Source of the DNA: Micractinium sp. NFX-FRZ
Lineage: Eukaryota; Chlorophyta; Trebouxiophyceae; Chlorellales; Chlorellaceae
Assembly (NCBI GenBank): GCA_029339195.1
Contig: JAPTJF010000028.1
Location: forward strand, 62,001 to 126,000
Direction: 5' to 3'
Length of the DNA stretch: 64,000 nucleotides
The translations under genes were made by a program, and so were the position numbers. Shown in pieces: positions 44,297-53,979 of the stretch (its first letter is position 1; the number at the start of each line of letters is the position of its first letter). The notes under the pieces are model-generated. The model worked only from the letters and a program-made list of their open reading frames with translations. It had not been told where the DNA came from and searched no databases.

Positions 44297-46275
44297 AACC
44301 TGCTCTTGCTCTCTGGCTTCCGACCGGTCGACCCTGAGTGCTGCCTGCCTGCCTCCCCACACCCACGATGAACGTTGCAGGGGCGGAATTCGCAGCCGCC
44401 CAAGCGGCCGTGGCCGCAGCAACCAGCGGGTATCGCCTGCTGGCACCCTTGGGGAGAAGCGGGCTACGGTCTACGGTATAGTGGCCCACGCCCAAGCAAG
44501 CGAGGGGACGGATGTGGCAATCAAGTGCCTCAAGCTAGGGTGAGTGGAGGCCCGGGGGGCGGGCACTGCCTGCCTGCCTGCCTCTGCTTGGCATGGTTAA
44601 GCTGTGCGGATGAATCTTCCAGCGCACAGGCAGCATGGGAGCCATCTGGCAGCAGGAGCTGGACAGGCAGCATGAGAGCTGGCAGCACAGGCGACGCTCG
44701 CCCTCCCGCGTTGTCGCCACCCCACCGCGCATCACGAGTGCCCCCCACCTGCAGGCACGATCACTGCAGCAAGCACATTGAGCGTGAGATACTGCATCAC
44801 ATGGTGAGGCGGCTGTGGGTCTGAGGGAGCAGAGCAAGGCGGAGGGCGTTGGTGCCGGTGTGGGGCTGGCGGGGCGGGGTGCCTGCTCGGCTTCCCGGCT
44901 CGGCCTGCAGCTGCCACCCCTGCGCCCCACCGGCCATGCAAGTTTGAGCACACTTGCCTTCGCTTGCCGGCTCGGCCCTCCTATCCGTCTACTCCGTCCC
45001 AGCCTGCCGCCCGCAGAAGCTGCTGCACGCCCACATGGTGCGCCTGCGGGAGGTGTTTGCCGCCCGGCCCTACCTGTGCCTGGTGATGGAGCTGGTGCCG
45101 GGGCCACCCTGCTGCAGTACACAAATGCGCACCGCGGGCTGGGAGAGGACGAGGCACACTACATCTTCCAGCAGCTGGTGGGTGGGCGAGTCAAATGGAA
45201 GGAGGGAAGGAGGGTGCCGGTTGTTGCTTCGCCGGATGTTCGAGAGTTGCAGTCGGCATCGTGAGACAACTGCCCGCCTGTCTTCCCTGGCCTCCATCCC
45301 TGCCAGCACCTGCCTCCCCCTCCCTCACCCTGTACGATTAGCCCCGTGCCCTCCCCACCCTGTTCAGATTCTGGCACTGGACTACTGCCATCGCATGGGG
45401 GTCATGAACAGGGACATCAAACCCCAGGTTGGTTTCTCAAATAAGGAAGCTCAATGGAAATGGGGGGCCGGCTGCTGGTACCGGCGTGACTGCTGCCGCC
45501 CAGGCCTGCCACCGCCCTACACGCCACAACGTGCACCGCAACCGGCCTGCCCTCCCACCCACCCACTCGTTGCCGCAGAACACGCTGCCGGTGCGGGTGC
45601 CGGGCAAGCTGTCGATGGTGAAGCTGTGCGACTTTGGGTGAGCCGGGGGTGGGGGGCGTGTGGGGGAGAGGGCGTCGGCATGTAGGTTATGCTGTGCAGG
45701 TTGTTCAGCTGCAGGGCGCTGGGCAGAGGCTAAGTGAGCCAAGGGGCAGGAGGGCAGGAGGGCGTTGACAATGAGGCACACGTGTGGTGCGGCGCTGCAA
45801 GTGCCGCCACTCACCGCCCACCTTCCTCCCCTTCTCGCCCACCTGCCCCTGGTGACAACCGACTGACAACACCTCTCCTGCCCCCCCCCCCCCCACCACC
45901 ACTCCCCCTCCCTCCCCAGCTACGCCAAGTCGCTGGAGGACAGCGCCCCCACCAATCTCGCCGGCACCATGAACTACGTGGCGCCAGGTGGGCGGGCAAG
46001 GCTGGGTGGGCGGCCCGCTGGCAGCGGTGGCGTTGACATCGACAGGGTTGGTTTCGTTAAGTTGTTTGGTTGGGTGCATACGCCGGTGCCGCCCAACATG
46101 CTGCAGCAACATGGCCCGGCCTGCGTGATGGCATTTCCAGCCCCGTGCTTCATCCCCACACTGCTAGCAGGCAGCTCACTCAGCACCTCGCCCACACCGC
46201 TCCTTGCCCCTACTCTGCCGCCATTGCACTGTTGCTGCAGAGGTGTTGACAAACGCCCCGCGCAGCGCATACGAC
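44297..46275 (+). pseudogene. Truncated copy of the SnRK2-like kinase gene
   Basis: Matches 27353-29420 exon by exon and intron by intron: exon-like blocks at about 44368-44539, 44755-44803, 45017-45177, 45368-45427, 45580-45639, 45920-45987 and 46242-46275. It cannot encode the kinase: the glycine-loop exon carries a net 8-base insertion with a duplicated ctacggt, exon 3 has lost a base after GTGCCGGGG, and everything after the start of exon 7 is missing, including the ADVFSCG region and C-lobe. The catalytic loop copy still reads MNRDIKPQ, so NRD predates the copy. The copy ends inside exon 7 at cggcag, where it is joined to a copy of the phosphatase 5' region. The surviving open frames are short. 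Confidence 0.88.
45886..45898 (+). repeat. Poly-C run in the kinase pseudogene
   Basis: About 13 consecutive C in the copied intron 5, absent from the source gene. Homopolymer length may also reflect assembly error. Confidence 0.7.
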
Positions 46276-46803
46276 GGCAGACCAGGCGGCGCCGCCGACG
46301 GCACCTCAACTGTCACCGAGGAGAGGGCTGCCGCTCCGACTGCATCGCAACCTGCTGCGGTGCACATCGGCTTGTTGGGCAGCCAGCATCCCCGGCCTCA
46401 AGGTCCCGAGGCTTGCGGCCATTTTGTGTGTGGTAGAAACGGCGGAGGGAGGTCCCCTTCGCACAGTCGAAGTCCCGGCACGTAAAACAAACTAGGAATG
46501 CTCCGCTACGCCAACTTTGTTCTGCCAGCAAGGCGGCGTGGCGGCGGCTGTCTCGAGACGCTGGCGGCAGTACTCGGCTGGCAAAGCAGGCTGATGCAGC
46601 TGTAACCACCCTTCATTGCGAGCTTACAACATGCGCCCGATTAGATCTGGCCTCAACTAACAAGGTTCAGCACTAGAAAGTACAGACATGCCTCCGCATG
46701 GGTTTGCATGCTTGTTGGGTAGTCACTGGGCAACAGAGAAGGAGCGGGGGTGCAGCAAAAGCTTGGAATGAGTGCAAGCAACAGGAAGTGCAACGTGGAT
46801 GCA
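46276..46803 (-). repeat. Copy of phosphatase exon 1 and promoter, fused to the kinase pseudogene
   Basis: Near-identical to 40712-41236 and in the same orientation. It retains the ATG and the first codons (MQSERQPSPR) but lacks all later exons, so it cannot make the enzyme. It may still act as a minus-strand promoter driving antisense of the kinase pseudogene. Confidence 0.88.
46624..46628 (-). terminator. TGTAA polyadenylation signal (candidate) for the CBM14 gene
   Basis: TTACA on the + strand, about 280 bases after the CBM14 gene stop and lying inside the duplicated promoter segment. Confidence 0.35.
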
Positions 46804-46904
46804 AACTAGCTGTCTTGTTGTGAAGGTATTGAATCTACTGGGCTAGGATTGGTGAGTGAGGCACGGTGCATCCTCGCAAGGTGGGCATACAAGCAACCAC
46901 CCCT

Positions 46905-49900
46905 TCAGTGATGCAAGGACCGCCTGGATTCGAAGAAATTGACCAAGCCCTCAATCCTGCTACTCTGAGACGCCAGCGTGGCAGCTGATGCAGCAATGGC
47001 AGCATCCCCTCCTGCTGCAGACTCTGCCGCAGCTGCATCCCCTGCTGCATCCAGTCCCGTTGCCGAGGGGATGGCATCCGCTGCTACTGCTGCCGCTCCT
47101 GCCCCTGCGGCTGCCCCTGCTGCGCTGGCCTCGGCGGCATCTGCAGCCGGCGCCTCAGGTGCAGCGCTCGCTATGCCAGATGGCTCAGTAGGGGCTGCGC
47201 TTGGTGGCGCGCCCGCAGCGGCAGGTGCCGAGGCGGGAGCCGCGGTGGTGCTTTCGGCACCGCTGCCGCCAGCAGCAGCGTTGGCACCGGCAGCTGCAGC
47301 GCTCGCGGCTGCTTCCAGGTCAGGGCCGCCCCCGCCGCCCAGCAGGCGCCGCCTGCGCGCAAACAGCGTGCCAGCCACGATGACAGCGGACACTGCCAGC
47401 CCGCCCAGCACGGTGCCCAGCACGATGGGCACCACATTGCGGTTCCTAGCCTGGCTGTCCTCCGGCATGTCCCCCAGCAAGTTGCCGTCCCCGTTGGGGC
47501 CTGGGGGGGCGGATCCATCGGGTGGCTCGTCAGTGTTGCCGTTGTCCGTAGGAGGTGCGCCCGTGAGAGGTGCGCCGCCATCCCTGGGGGGAAGGGGGGA
47601 GGTGGGGACGGGGGGCGGGGTGAGGGCTGGGGCTGTGGTGGGGAGCGTGGCAGGGGCGGGGCGGGCGACATTGGTGGGAGCGGGGGGAGGCATGGGGGAG
47701 GGGGCAGGTGGAGGGAGTGGGGATGATGATGATGATGATGAGGGTGCTGCTGGTTGCGTGGGGTCTAACCTTGGAGATGGCGGGGAGGGGCGCGAGGGCG
47801 GTGGCGAGGGTGGCGAGGGTGGCGGAGGGGGCGCCGGCGGTGGCGACGGTGGGGAGGGAGGTGGGGAAGGCGGTGGTGGAGGAGAGGGTGGGGAAGGAGG
47901 CGGCGAGGGTGGCGATGGAGGAGAAGGCGGGGAGGGCGGTGGCGAGGGCGGCGACGGGGGAGAAGGCGGGGAGGGCGGTGGCGAGGGCGGCGACGGGGGA
48001 GAAGGCGGTGAGGGAGGCGGCGAGGGGGGCGCAGGAGGAGAGGGCGGTGCAGGCGGAGGCGAGGGTGGAGATGGGCTTGAGGGGTTGCTGCCAGGGTCAA
48101 TTGGGAGGTCTGGGCTTGGCGCTGGTGGTGCTGGCCGGGAGGGGTCATTCGGGCCTGCAGGCGGTGGGCTGCTGCTTCCGCTGCTGCCAGGAGAGGTGGG
48201 AGGCGAGGAGTCACGTGGCTGGGGCGGTGGCGGCGAGCTGGTGCTGTCTTCAGGGCTGGGGGAGGGGCGTGCCTGGGGCGGTGGCGGCGAGCTGGCACTG
48301 TCTTCTGGGCTGGGGGAGGGGCGTGGCTGGGGTGGGGGTGGCGAGCTGGTGCTTTCTTCAGGGCTTGGGGAGGGGCGTGGCTGGGGCGGTGGCGGCGAGC
48401 TGGCACTGTCTTCTGGGCTGGGGAAGGGGCGTGGCTGGGGTGGGGGTGGCGAGCGCTGGTCAGCCTCGGGGGGGGGCGATCTGATGCCTTGGCTGGGAGA
48501 TGGGGTGGTGCTGCTGGGTCCCCGAGAGGGAGGTGGTGGTGAGCTGTCATGAGGGTTGAGGGGAGGGGGAGGGGAGGGGAGAGGATCGGTGCGGTCAGGA
48601 GGTGGTGGGGAGCTGTCTCGAGTGTGCTGGTCAAGGGATGGGGGCGGGGGCTGGCGGCGCCGGCGCCGAGGCGGGGGAGGCACCAGGGAGCTGTCATAGG
48701 AGGGTGGTGAGGGGGATGGAGGGGCATTGCCATTGATTTTAGGCGATGGGGGTGAGGGGCCGAGATCAGGACCAGAATCTGTGTTAGAGGTGGGGGGCTG
48801 GGGTGAGGGTTCGCCATCCTTGCTGCCGCCCTCGTTTGCGGCGGGTGAGGGGTGTGGGGGGGAGGTGTGGTGAGGGGGCGGTGGCAGGGATGTCGAGGGA
48901 GCGTGAGGGTCAGGGGAGGGAGCAGGGGGTCAGGGTTCTGGTCGCGAGGGACGGACGTCACCATCATCGCTGAAAGACGGGTGAGGGCAGATAGCTCCGC
49001 TGTGTTTGACACCCCACCCTTCCATGATTGAGCACACCCGCATTGGCAGCTCTCCCCACCCATGCTGGTTGTATGGGCCGAGCAGAATGCCCGACGGCCC
49101 TCCACCATCCCAGCCCGCCCACCCCACCTGTCTGAAGAGGACGGGCCGGGGGAAGGCTTTGGTGAGCTGGCGGGGGAGGGAGATTCACCATGACCCGGTG
49201 GGGTGAGGGGCGGGGGTGAAGGCAAGGGTGAAGGCGAGGACGAGTCAGATGGGGGTGGGGATGGGGGGTGGGGATGGGGGATCCCGCTGCCGCCATCATC
49301 CACGGGCGGGGCTGTCACCTGTGCCGCCCCCTTCCTTCTACACTTCACGTTCTGAGGCCAGTTGCAGGTCAAAAGGTCCTGCATGTATTGGGCACATTGC
49401 GACAACTTCGTCTACTGTCAGCACAATGTGTGCGGCCCCAGGCAGCGTGGCCTGCATGGCCTGCATGCTGCAGGCGCTGGTGCCATCATGCTCTCCAGGC
49501 GGCGGCGGCACCCACCTGGTCCCACAGTGTGGGGGGCGGGCAGCGGAAGGAGTATGCTCCCACGATTTCGCAGCGGTAGAACCTCTTGCAGCCCACTCCC
49601 GTGTCTGCAGGCGGCAGCACAGGAGAGTTAAGTTGGCAGCGCTACGGCACTCTGGCGGCAGTGCGGGGCGGCGGCAGCGGCGGCGGGAGGCGGGCAGGCA
49701 AGGCACCGTGCACCCGCTCCGTGTGCCCGCTCGTGCCCCACTCGAATGTGCATCGCATGCTACTCCGAGCTTGCCTGGGAAGAAGCCCAATCGGGACTGG
49801 CGAGCACAGAATTTCTCTGGGTCCTCGCTCGGCCCCTCTAGCAGTCGTCTGCCAGACTCTGCCCCCTGCAATCGAAGCTCGATATCATTTTTAGAGCGAG

Positions 49901-50100
49901 TGGCAAGAGGTTCCGGGGCGGGCACGTGCAGGAAGCGAAGTAAACAGCGAGCGGTCAAACATCAGAGGTGCTGGCCGCTGCTTTCCCTGCACGGCGCTCG
50001 CCTGCTCGTGCCGGTGCTGCAATTGATGAACCGCAGACCCGTTGGCGCTGCCTGTGCTGCCCCACAGGAACAGGAAGACGACGAGAGCTTGGACCGACAT
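46905..50100 (-). CDS. Chitin-binding (CBM14/peritrophin-A) protein with proline-rich stalk and membrane anchor
   Basis: Five exons, 5' to 3': 49993-50100, 49775-49865, 49516-49604, 49128-49411, 46905-48822; 829 residues in phase. Signal peptide MSVQALVVFLFLWGSTGSA; an in-frame ATG six codons upstream is possible. Exons 2-4 build one peritrophin-A domain: FCARQSRLGFFPD, GVGCKRFYRCE, FRCPPPTLWDQ and a distal pair in QCAQYM-TCNWPQNVKC, giving six Cys. CBM14 binds chitin. A very long Ser/Pro stalk follows, with repeats of the type DSTSSPPPPQPRPSPSPE, then a transmembrane segment (VVPIVLGTVLGGLAVSAVIV), RRRR, and an Ala-rich cytosolic tail of about 130 residues ending in ESRRSLHH. Intron 2 has a GC donor. 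The exon 1 donor is the least certain border. Context: same design as the stalked deacetylases at 5-20 kb. Confidence 0.72.
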
Positions 50101-50643
50101 GATCCCGCATTCCGCCATGGCTGCCAGTCTCTTGCAATCCCGGCCTGGGGTCAAGCCAGAGCTGCTCCAATTGGCCGGGAAGCCGGAGAGCAGCGCTGCA
50201 AGCGCGCTGTTCGTCCCGCTGCCGGACAGGACTTTCCTCCAGTCTTTGACCACCGGGACAGTCCGGGACGGCGGCGTCAGACGGGCGCACACAAATGTGT
50301 ACCGCAGGGTGTTGATTCACATGCAGCGATGCAGGCTAGGAACTTGGCGGCAGGTGTGACTGTAGAGCAGAGGGCGTGAGTAGGAGTGATGAGGGGTGCC
50401 AGAAGAGGAAGGGGCACACGCGCCGGCGGGTAGCGGCGCACGCTGTGCACGCGCTGTGCAAAATGCCCACACCGTGCACGCTGCCACGGCGGTCAAACGC
50501 AGCAGTAGGATGAAGATCACGTCCTGCGGACGGTAGTTCGCGGGTGGAACAGAAACATGATACAGGGGCACGCGAGTGGCTGGCAGGGGCGGGGGCCAGC
50601 GCATGGCGTGCGCTACCGAGGGCCCCCTGTGGTGGAAAGAGCC
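50101..50643. other. Intergenic, methyltransferase 3' end to CBM14 gene promoter
   Basis: 3' UTR and promoter sequence. A minus-strand frame at 50317-50604 has one hydrophobic stretch but no other support. Confidence 0.5.
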
Positions 50644-53410
50644 TCACGCCGTTGGATCCCCCGGTTTGGTGGCCGCAAACAGGATGAAGCGGTTGGAGCG
50701 GGCGCGCCGGAAGTCCACCAGGCCCACTGCACTGCATAGGTCCTTCAGCTCCTGCTCCGACCACCTGCAGATGTGGAAAGAGGCAGGGGAAGACGAGGGG
50801 GCAGGGAGGCAAATTAGGGGCATGGCATGGGGGCACACGCAAGGCGGGCATGTGGCGATGAGGCAGGCCGACATGCATGCAGGTCGGCAGGCGAGGCAAG
50901 CAGGAGCTGCAGAAGGGCACCAACGTGCGGGTGTGGTAGGGGCGGGGCGTGCAAGCGCAGGTGGGGGTGCAGAGGGCAGCGGCGCGCCCGGTCATCCCCT
51001 GCCAGGTCAGCTGCCACCTCAGCTCACCACTTGTACATCCTTGGGCTCGGCTCCAGCTGCAGTCAAAAATGAAGAAAACAAAAATCAAACAGGTGAAGGC
51101 AGGCAGAAGTGGCGTGTTCAGCCTGGCTGTCGACGGTGTCAGCTGAGCAGACGCCCTGCCATGCGCACTACCACGCTGTGCTGCTGTGCTGCTCAGGGCC
51201 ACGACACCACCTCAGAAGCAGCACCAAGCCCCGCCTTCCTTCAGCCTCGCACTGGGCACCAACAAGCGGCTGCGTGCTGCTGCTGCCGCTGCTGCTGCCG
51301 CTGCCTGCATCACAGGCACCCCGCTTGCGTACCACCCCCACCCCACCCCCACCCCACCCTGCCCCGCCGCTGCCGCTGCCGCTGCCGCTGTCTGCGTCAC
51401 ACCCACCCTGCTCGCGTACCACCCCCACCCCACCCCCCGCCATCACCTGGCTCAGGGGCGCCACCACCTCGTCCCCCACCAGCTGCCCCAGGGGGGCGGT
51501 GAAGTTGAGGAAGGTGGAGGCAACAAACACGCCGCCGGGCGCCAGCACACGTGAGATCTCAGCCAGGGCGGCCTGCGGCTGAGGCCAGCAGTGGATGGCG
51601 GCGCCCGCGTGCAGCGCCGACACTGCAGGGGGAGTGGGAGGAGGACGACTGGCAGGGCGAGATTGGAAGGGTGCAGGAGCAGCGGCAGCGGCGACAGCGG
51701 CGCTCACATGCAGCGGCGCGACTGCAAGTGCTGGGGGCAGCGGGGGTGACCGGGGGGGGGGGGGGGCGGGGGCAGGCTGAGAGGGGTAGTGGTCAAGGGT
51801 GGCAGGTAGGGAGGGCGGGGGATGGGGATGGTCTGTGGGTGCAGCAGGCAAGCTGGCTGCATGTTCTCCCCTTCTGCAGCCCACCGGCCACCCTGCTGCA
51901 CCCTCCGAGGTGCCGACTGCACCCCCCCACGGCCCTTCCGCCCCGCCCACCTGAGCCCGTGGCAAATGGCAGGCGGCCGACGTCGGCACGCAGCAGCAGG
52001 TAGCGGGAGGGGTCCAGGGAGGGGTCTTCGTTCAAATATGCCTTGGCCTGGCCCAGCATGGACTCGCTGCATGGGGTGGGGTGGGAGGGAGGGAGGGAGG
52101 GAGGGAGGAGGTTGAGGGAGCATGCTGTGAATGTATGAGGGGCAGCAGGGGAGTGGGTTGGCATGACGATTATCTTGAAATTAAAAAAAAAGGGAGGACA
52201 GCTGTGGGAAGGAGGTGTGCGCCTTCACAAAGGAAGGCCTTGGCAGAGCCCTGTGCCCCGTGACCCGGCCTGGGTTGACCCAGCATGGCAGTCACTGCAT
52301 CGCGGGGCGCGGCATGCCAGGAGCACCCACAGGTAGGCCCGCTGGGGCCCTGGAGGGCAGGGCAGCACCTGCCCTGATCAACACGTCCATTGGGAGGGGC
52401 CAACACCCCCACACCCCTGCAGTGACCACCCAACAGCTCAAGCCTTTGGGAGCTGCAGGCAGCGGTCTCCTCTTGCTGCCATGCCCACATGCATCACCTC
52501 TCACGCCCACCGGAAAAGCCCCACCTCCCAACCAACTTGGATCCCGCCGCACCTGAAGTCGGCTGCAATCACGCCAGAGAAGCGGTTGGACTTGAGGAAG
52601 CGGCGGGCAAAGAGGCCGCTGCCGCAGGACATGTCTACCAGCGTGCTGCCGTAGGCGGGGGTGAGGTAGTCCATGGCCAGCTCAAACTCCTTGTCGGCGC
52701 CGGGGAAGCCTGTGTTCATACGAGGTAGACGATGGAGGGGCAAGAGTTTGAAGCTTGCAAAGAGGCGGGCGCCGGGAGAAGGGCCACCCCCACACCTCGT
52801 TAGCTCCAGCCTGGCTGGCGCATGCAGGAGGGGGAGTGCACAGGGCACCCCATCCCGCGCCCCACAGCTGATGCTCAGCCCCCCTCATTAACCACGCCTC
52901 ATGCTCAGCCCTTGGCCTCGCCTCACCCGCCCAGGCAAAGCCCTGCCGCCAGCCCCGCTCGTAAACAAAGCTGACCAGGGGGGATTGGAACGTCGTGGTG
53001 CCGCCCCACAGCCGCTGCTGGTACGCCTTCTGCTCCACGCCGCTGGTCAGCGTGAGGTCAACAAACGTGTTGTTGGCGGCAAAGGAGCGGCAGCAGCGTG
53101 GGCAGCGCAGGTCGCCCGCCGGCGCGCCCGCCACCTGTGCGGCGGGAGAGGCAGCGGCCGGGCATTGTCAACACAACGGCTAGAAGCTGGCGGAGGCGGT
53201 GTAAAAGGAGCAGGCGAAGGAGCAGGCTGAGCTGCGCTGCACAGCACCCACCTGCTGCAGCTTGAGGTGGGTGGTCTGGCAGATGGGGCAGGCCAGGTCA
53301 AAGGTGACAGCCTCGCTGCTGGCGGCGGCGGCGGACGGTGCGGGCCCGGAGGCTGCCGCTGCCGCGCTAGCAGCCACGCTGCGGCTGCCACCGCTGCTTG
53401 CGTGCTGCAT
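50644..53410 (-). CDS. Class I SAM-dependent methyltransferase, plant plastid-type (UbiE/COQ5-like)
   Basis: Seven exons, 5' to 3': 53252-53410, 52927-53134, 52553-52709, 51951-52066, 51447-51622, 51028-51056, 50644-50764; 321 residues. An N-terminal zinc-ribbon-like pair (CPIC, then CPRC about 28 residues later) precedes the Rossmann domain: motif I VDMSCGSGLFARRF, then ESMLGQAKAYL, DVGRLPFA, VSALHAGAAIHCWPQP, ISRVLAPGGVFV, and the end KWWSEQELKDLCSAVGLVDF. This layout matches the plant family of uncharacterised chloroplast methyltransferases (Arabidopsis At1g78140 and At2g41040 type). The substrate is unknown. The start is doubtful: the ATG at 53410 gives a short Ala/Ser-rich leader, and the frame stays open to 53668, so a longer transit peptide may exist. 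Confidence 0.82.
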
Positions 53411-53979
53411 TGCGCCAGATGCACGGACATGCTGCGCCCTGCACGAAAGAGAGGCGCCGGGGAGGCGGCAAACAGAAGTGTGAGCGGAGAGCGCCCGGCA
53501 CTGGCGCCAGCCTGTTCCGTCGCAATGCAAGGCCCGCCCAGATCGACCTACGTGGTGTGTCTCGTTGGCACAGTGAACCCGACGACACGGCAGGCGGGCA
53601 CAGCGGGCTGCCGCCCACCGCCCCTCGCGACGCTGCGGCCCAGGCGCTCCATTGCCAGACGGATTCAAGTTTAATTAGGTGCAGGACCTGTGCTCAAGCG
53701 CGGTGTGGCTGACATGCTCTGGGTTGGCTTAGAGGGCTGCCGCCCTGCTGGCAGTGGCGGTACCTCGCAGCGCACTCTCACAGCGCCGCCTCCCCCATCA
53801 CATTGGGTGCTACTTGTTCACACAACTGGCACTTGCTGGCAAGGATTACAATTTATAGAATGAAACTAATATGAAATGCAGCTCAAGGCAGTGCTGGGGC
53901 AGTGCTGGAGAGGGCGGCAGGGAGGGTGCTCAGTGTCTGCACGGCTTGGGTCGCTCCTCCTACATCACGCTCCTCCTTG
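53411..53979. other. Intergenic, protease 3' end to methyltransferase promoter
   Basis: Contains the protease 3' UTR and the methyltransferase 5' region, which may be partly coding if the longer start is used. Confidence 0.5.
53846..53850 (-). terminator. TGTAA polyadenylation signal (candidate) of the protease gene
   Basis: TTACA on the + strand about 130 bases beyond the protease stop, in an AT-rich stretch. Confidence 0.55.

Noticed and set aside
46978..48552. 524-codon Gly-rich open frame on the + strand
   Set aside because: It is the complement of the Pro-rich stalk of the CBM14 protein (GGN opposite CCN). The minus frame has a signal peptide, a CBM14 domain and a TM span.
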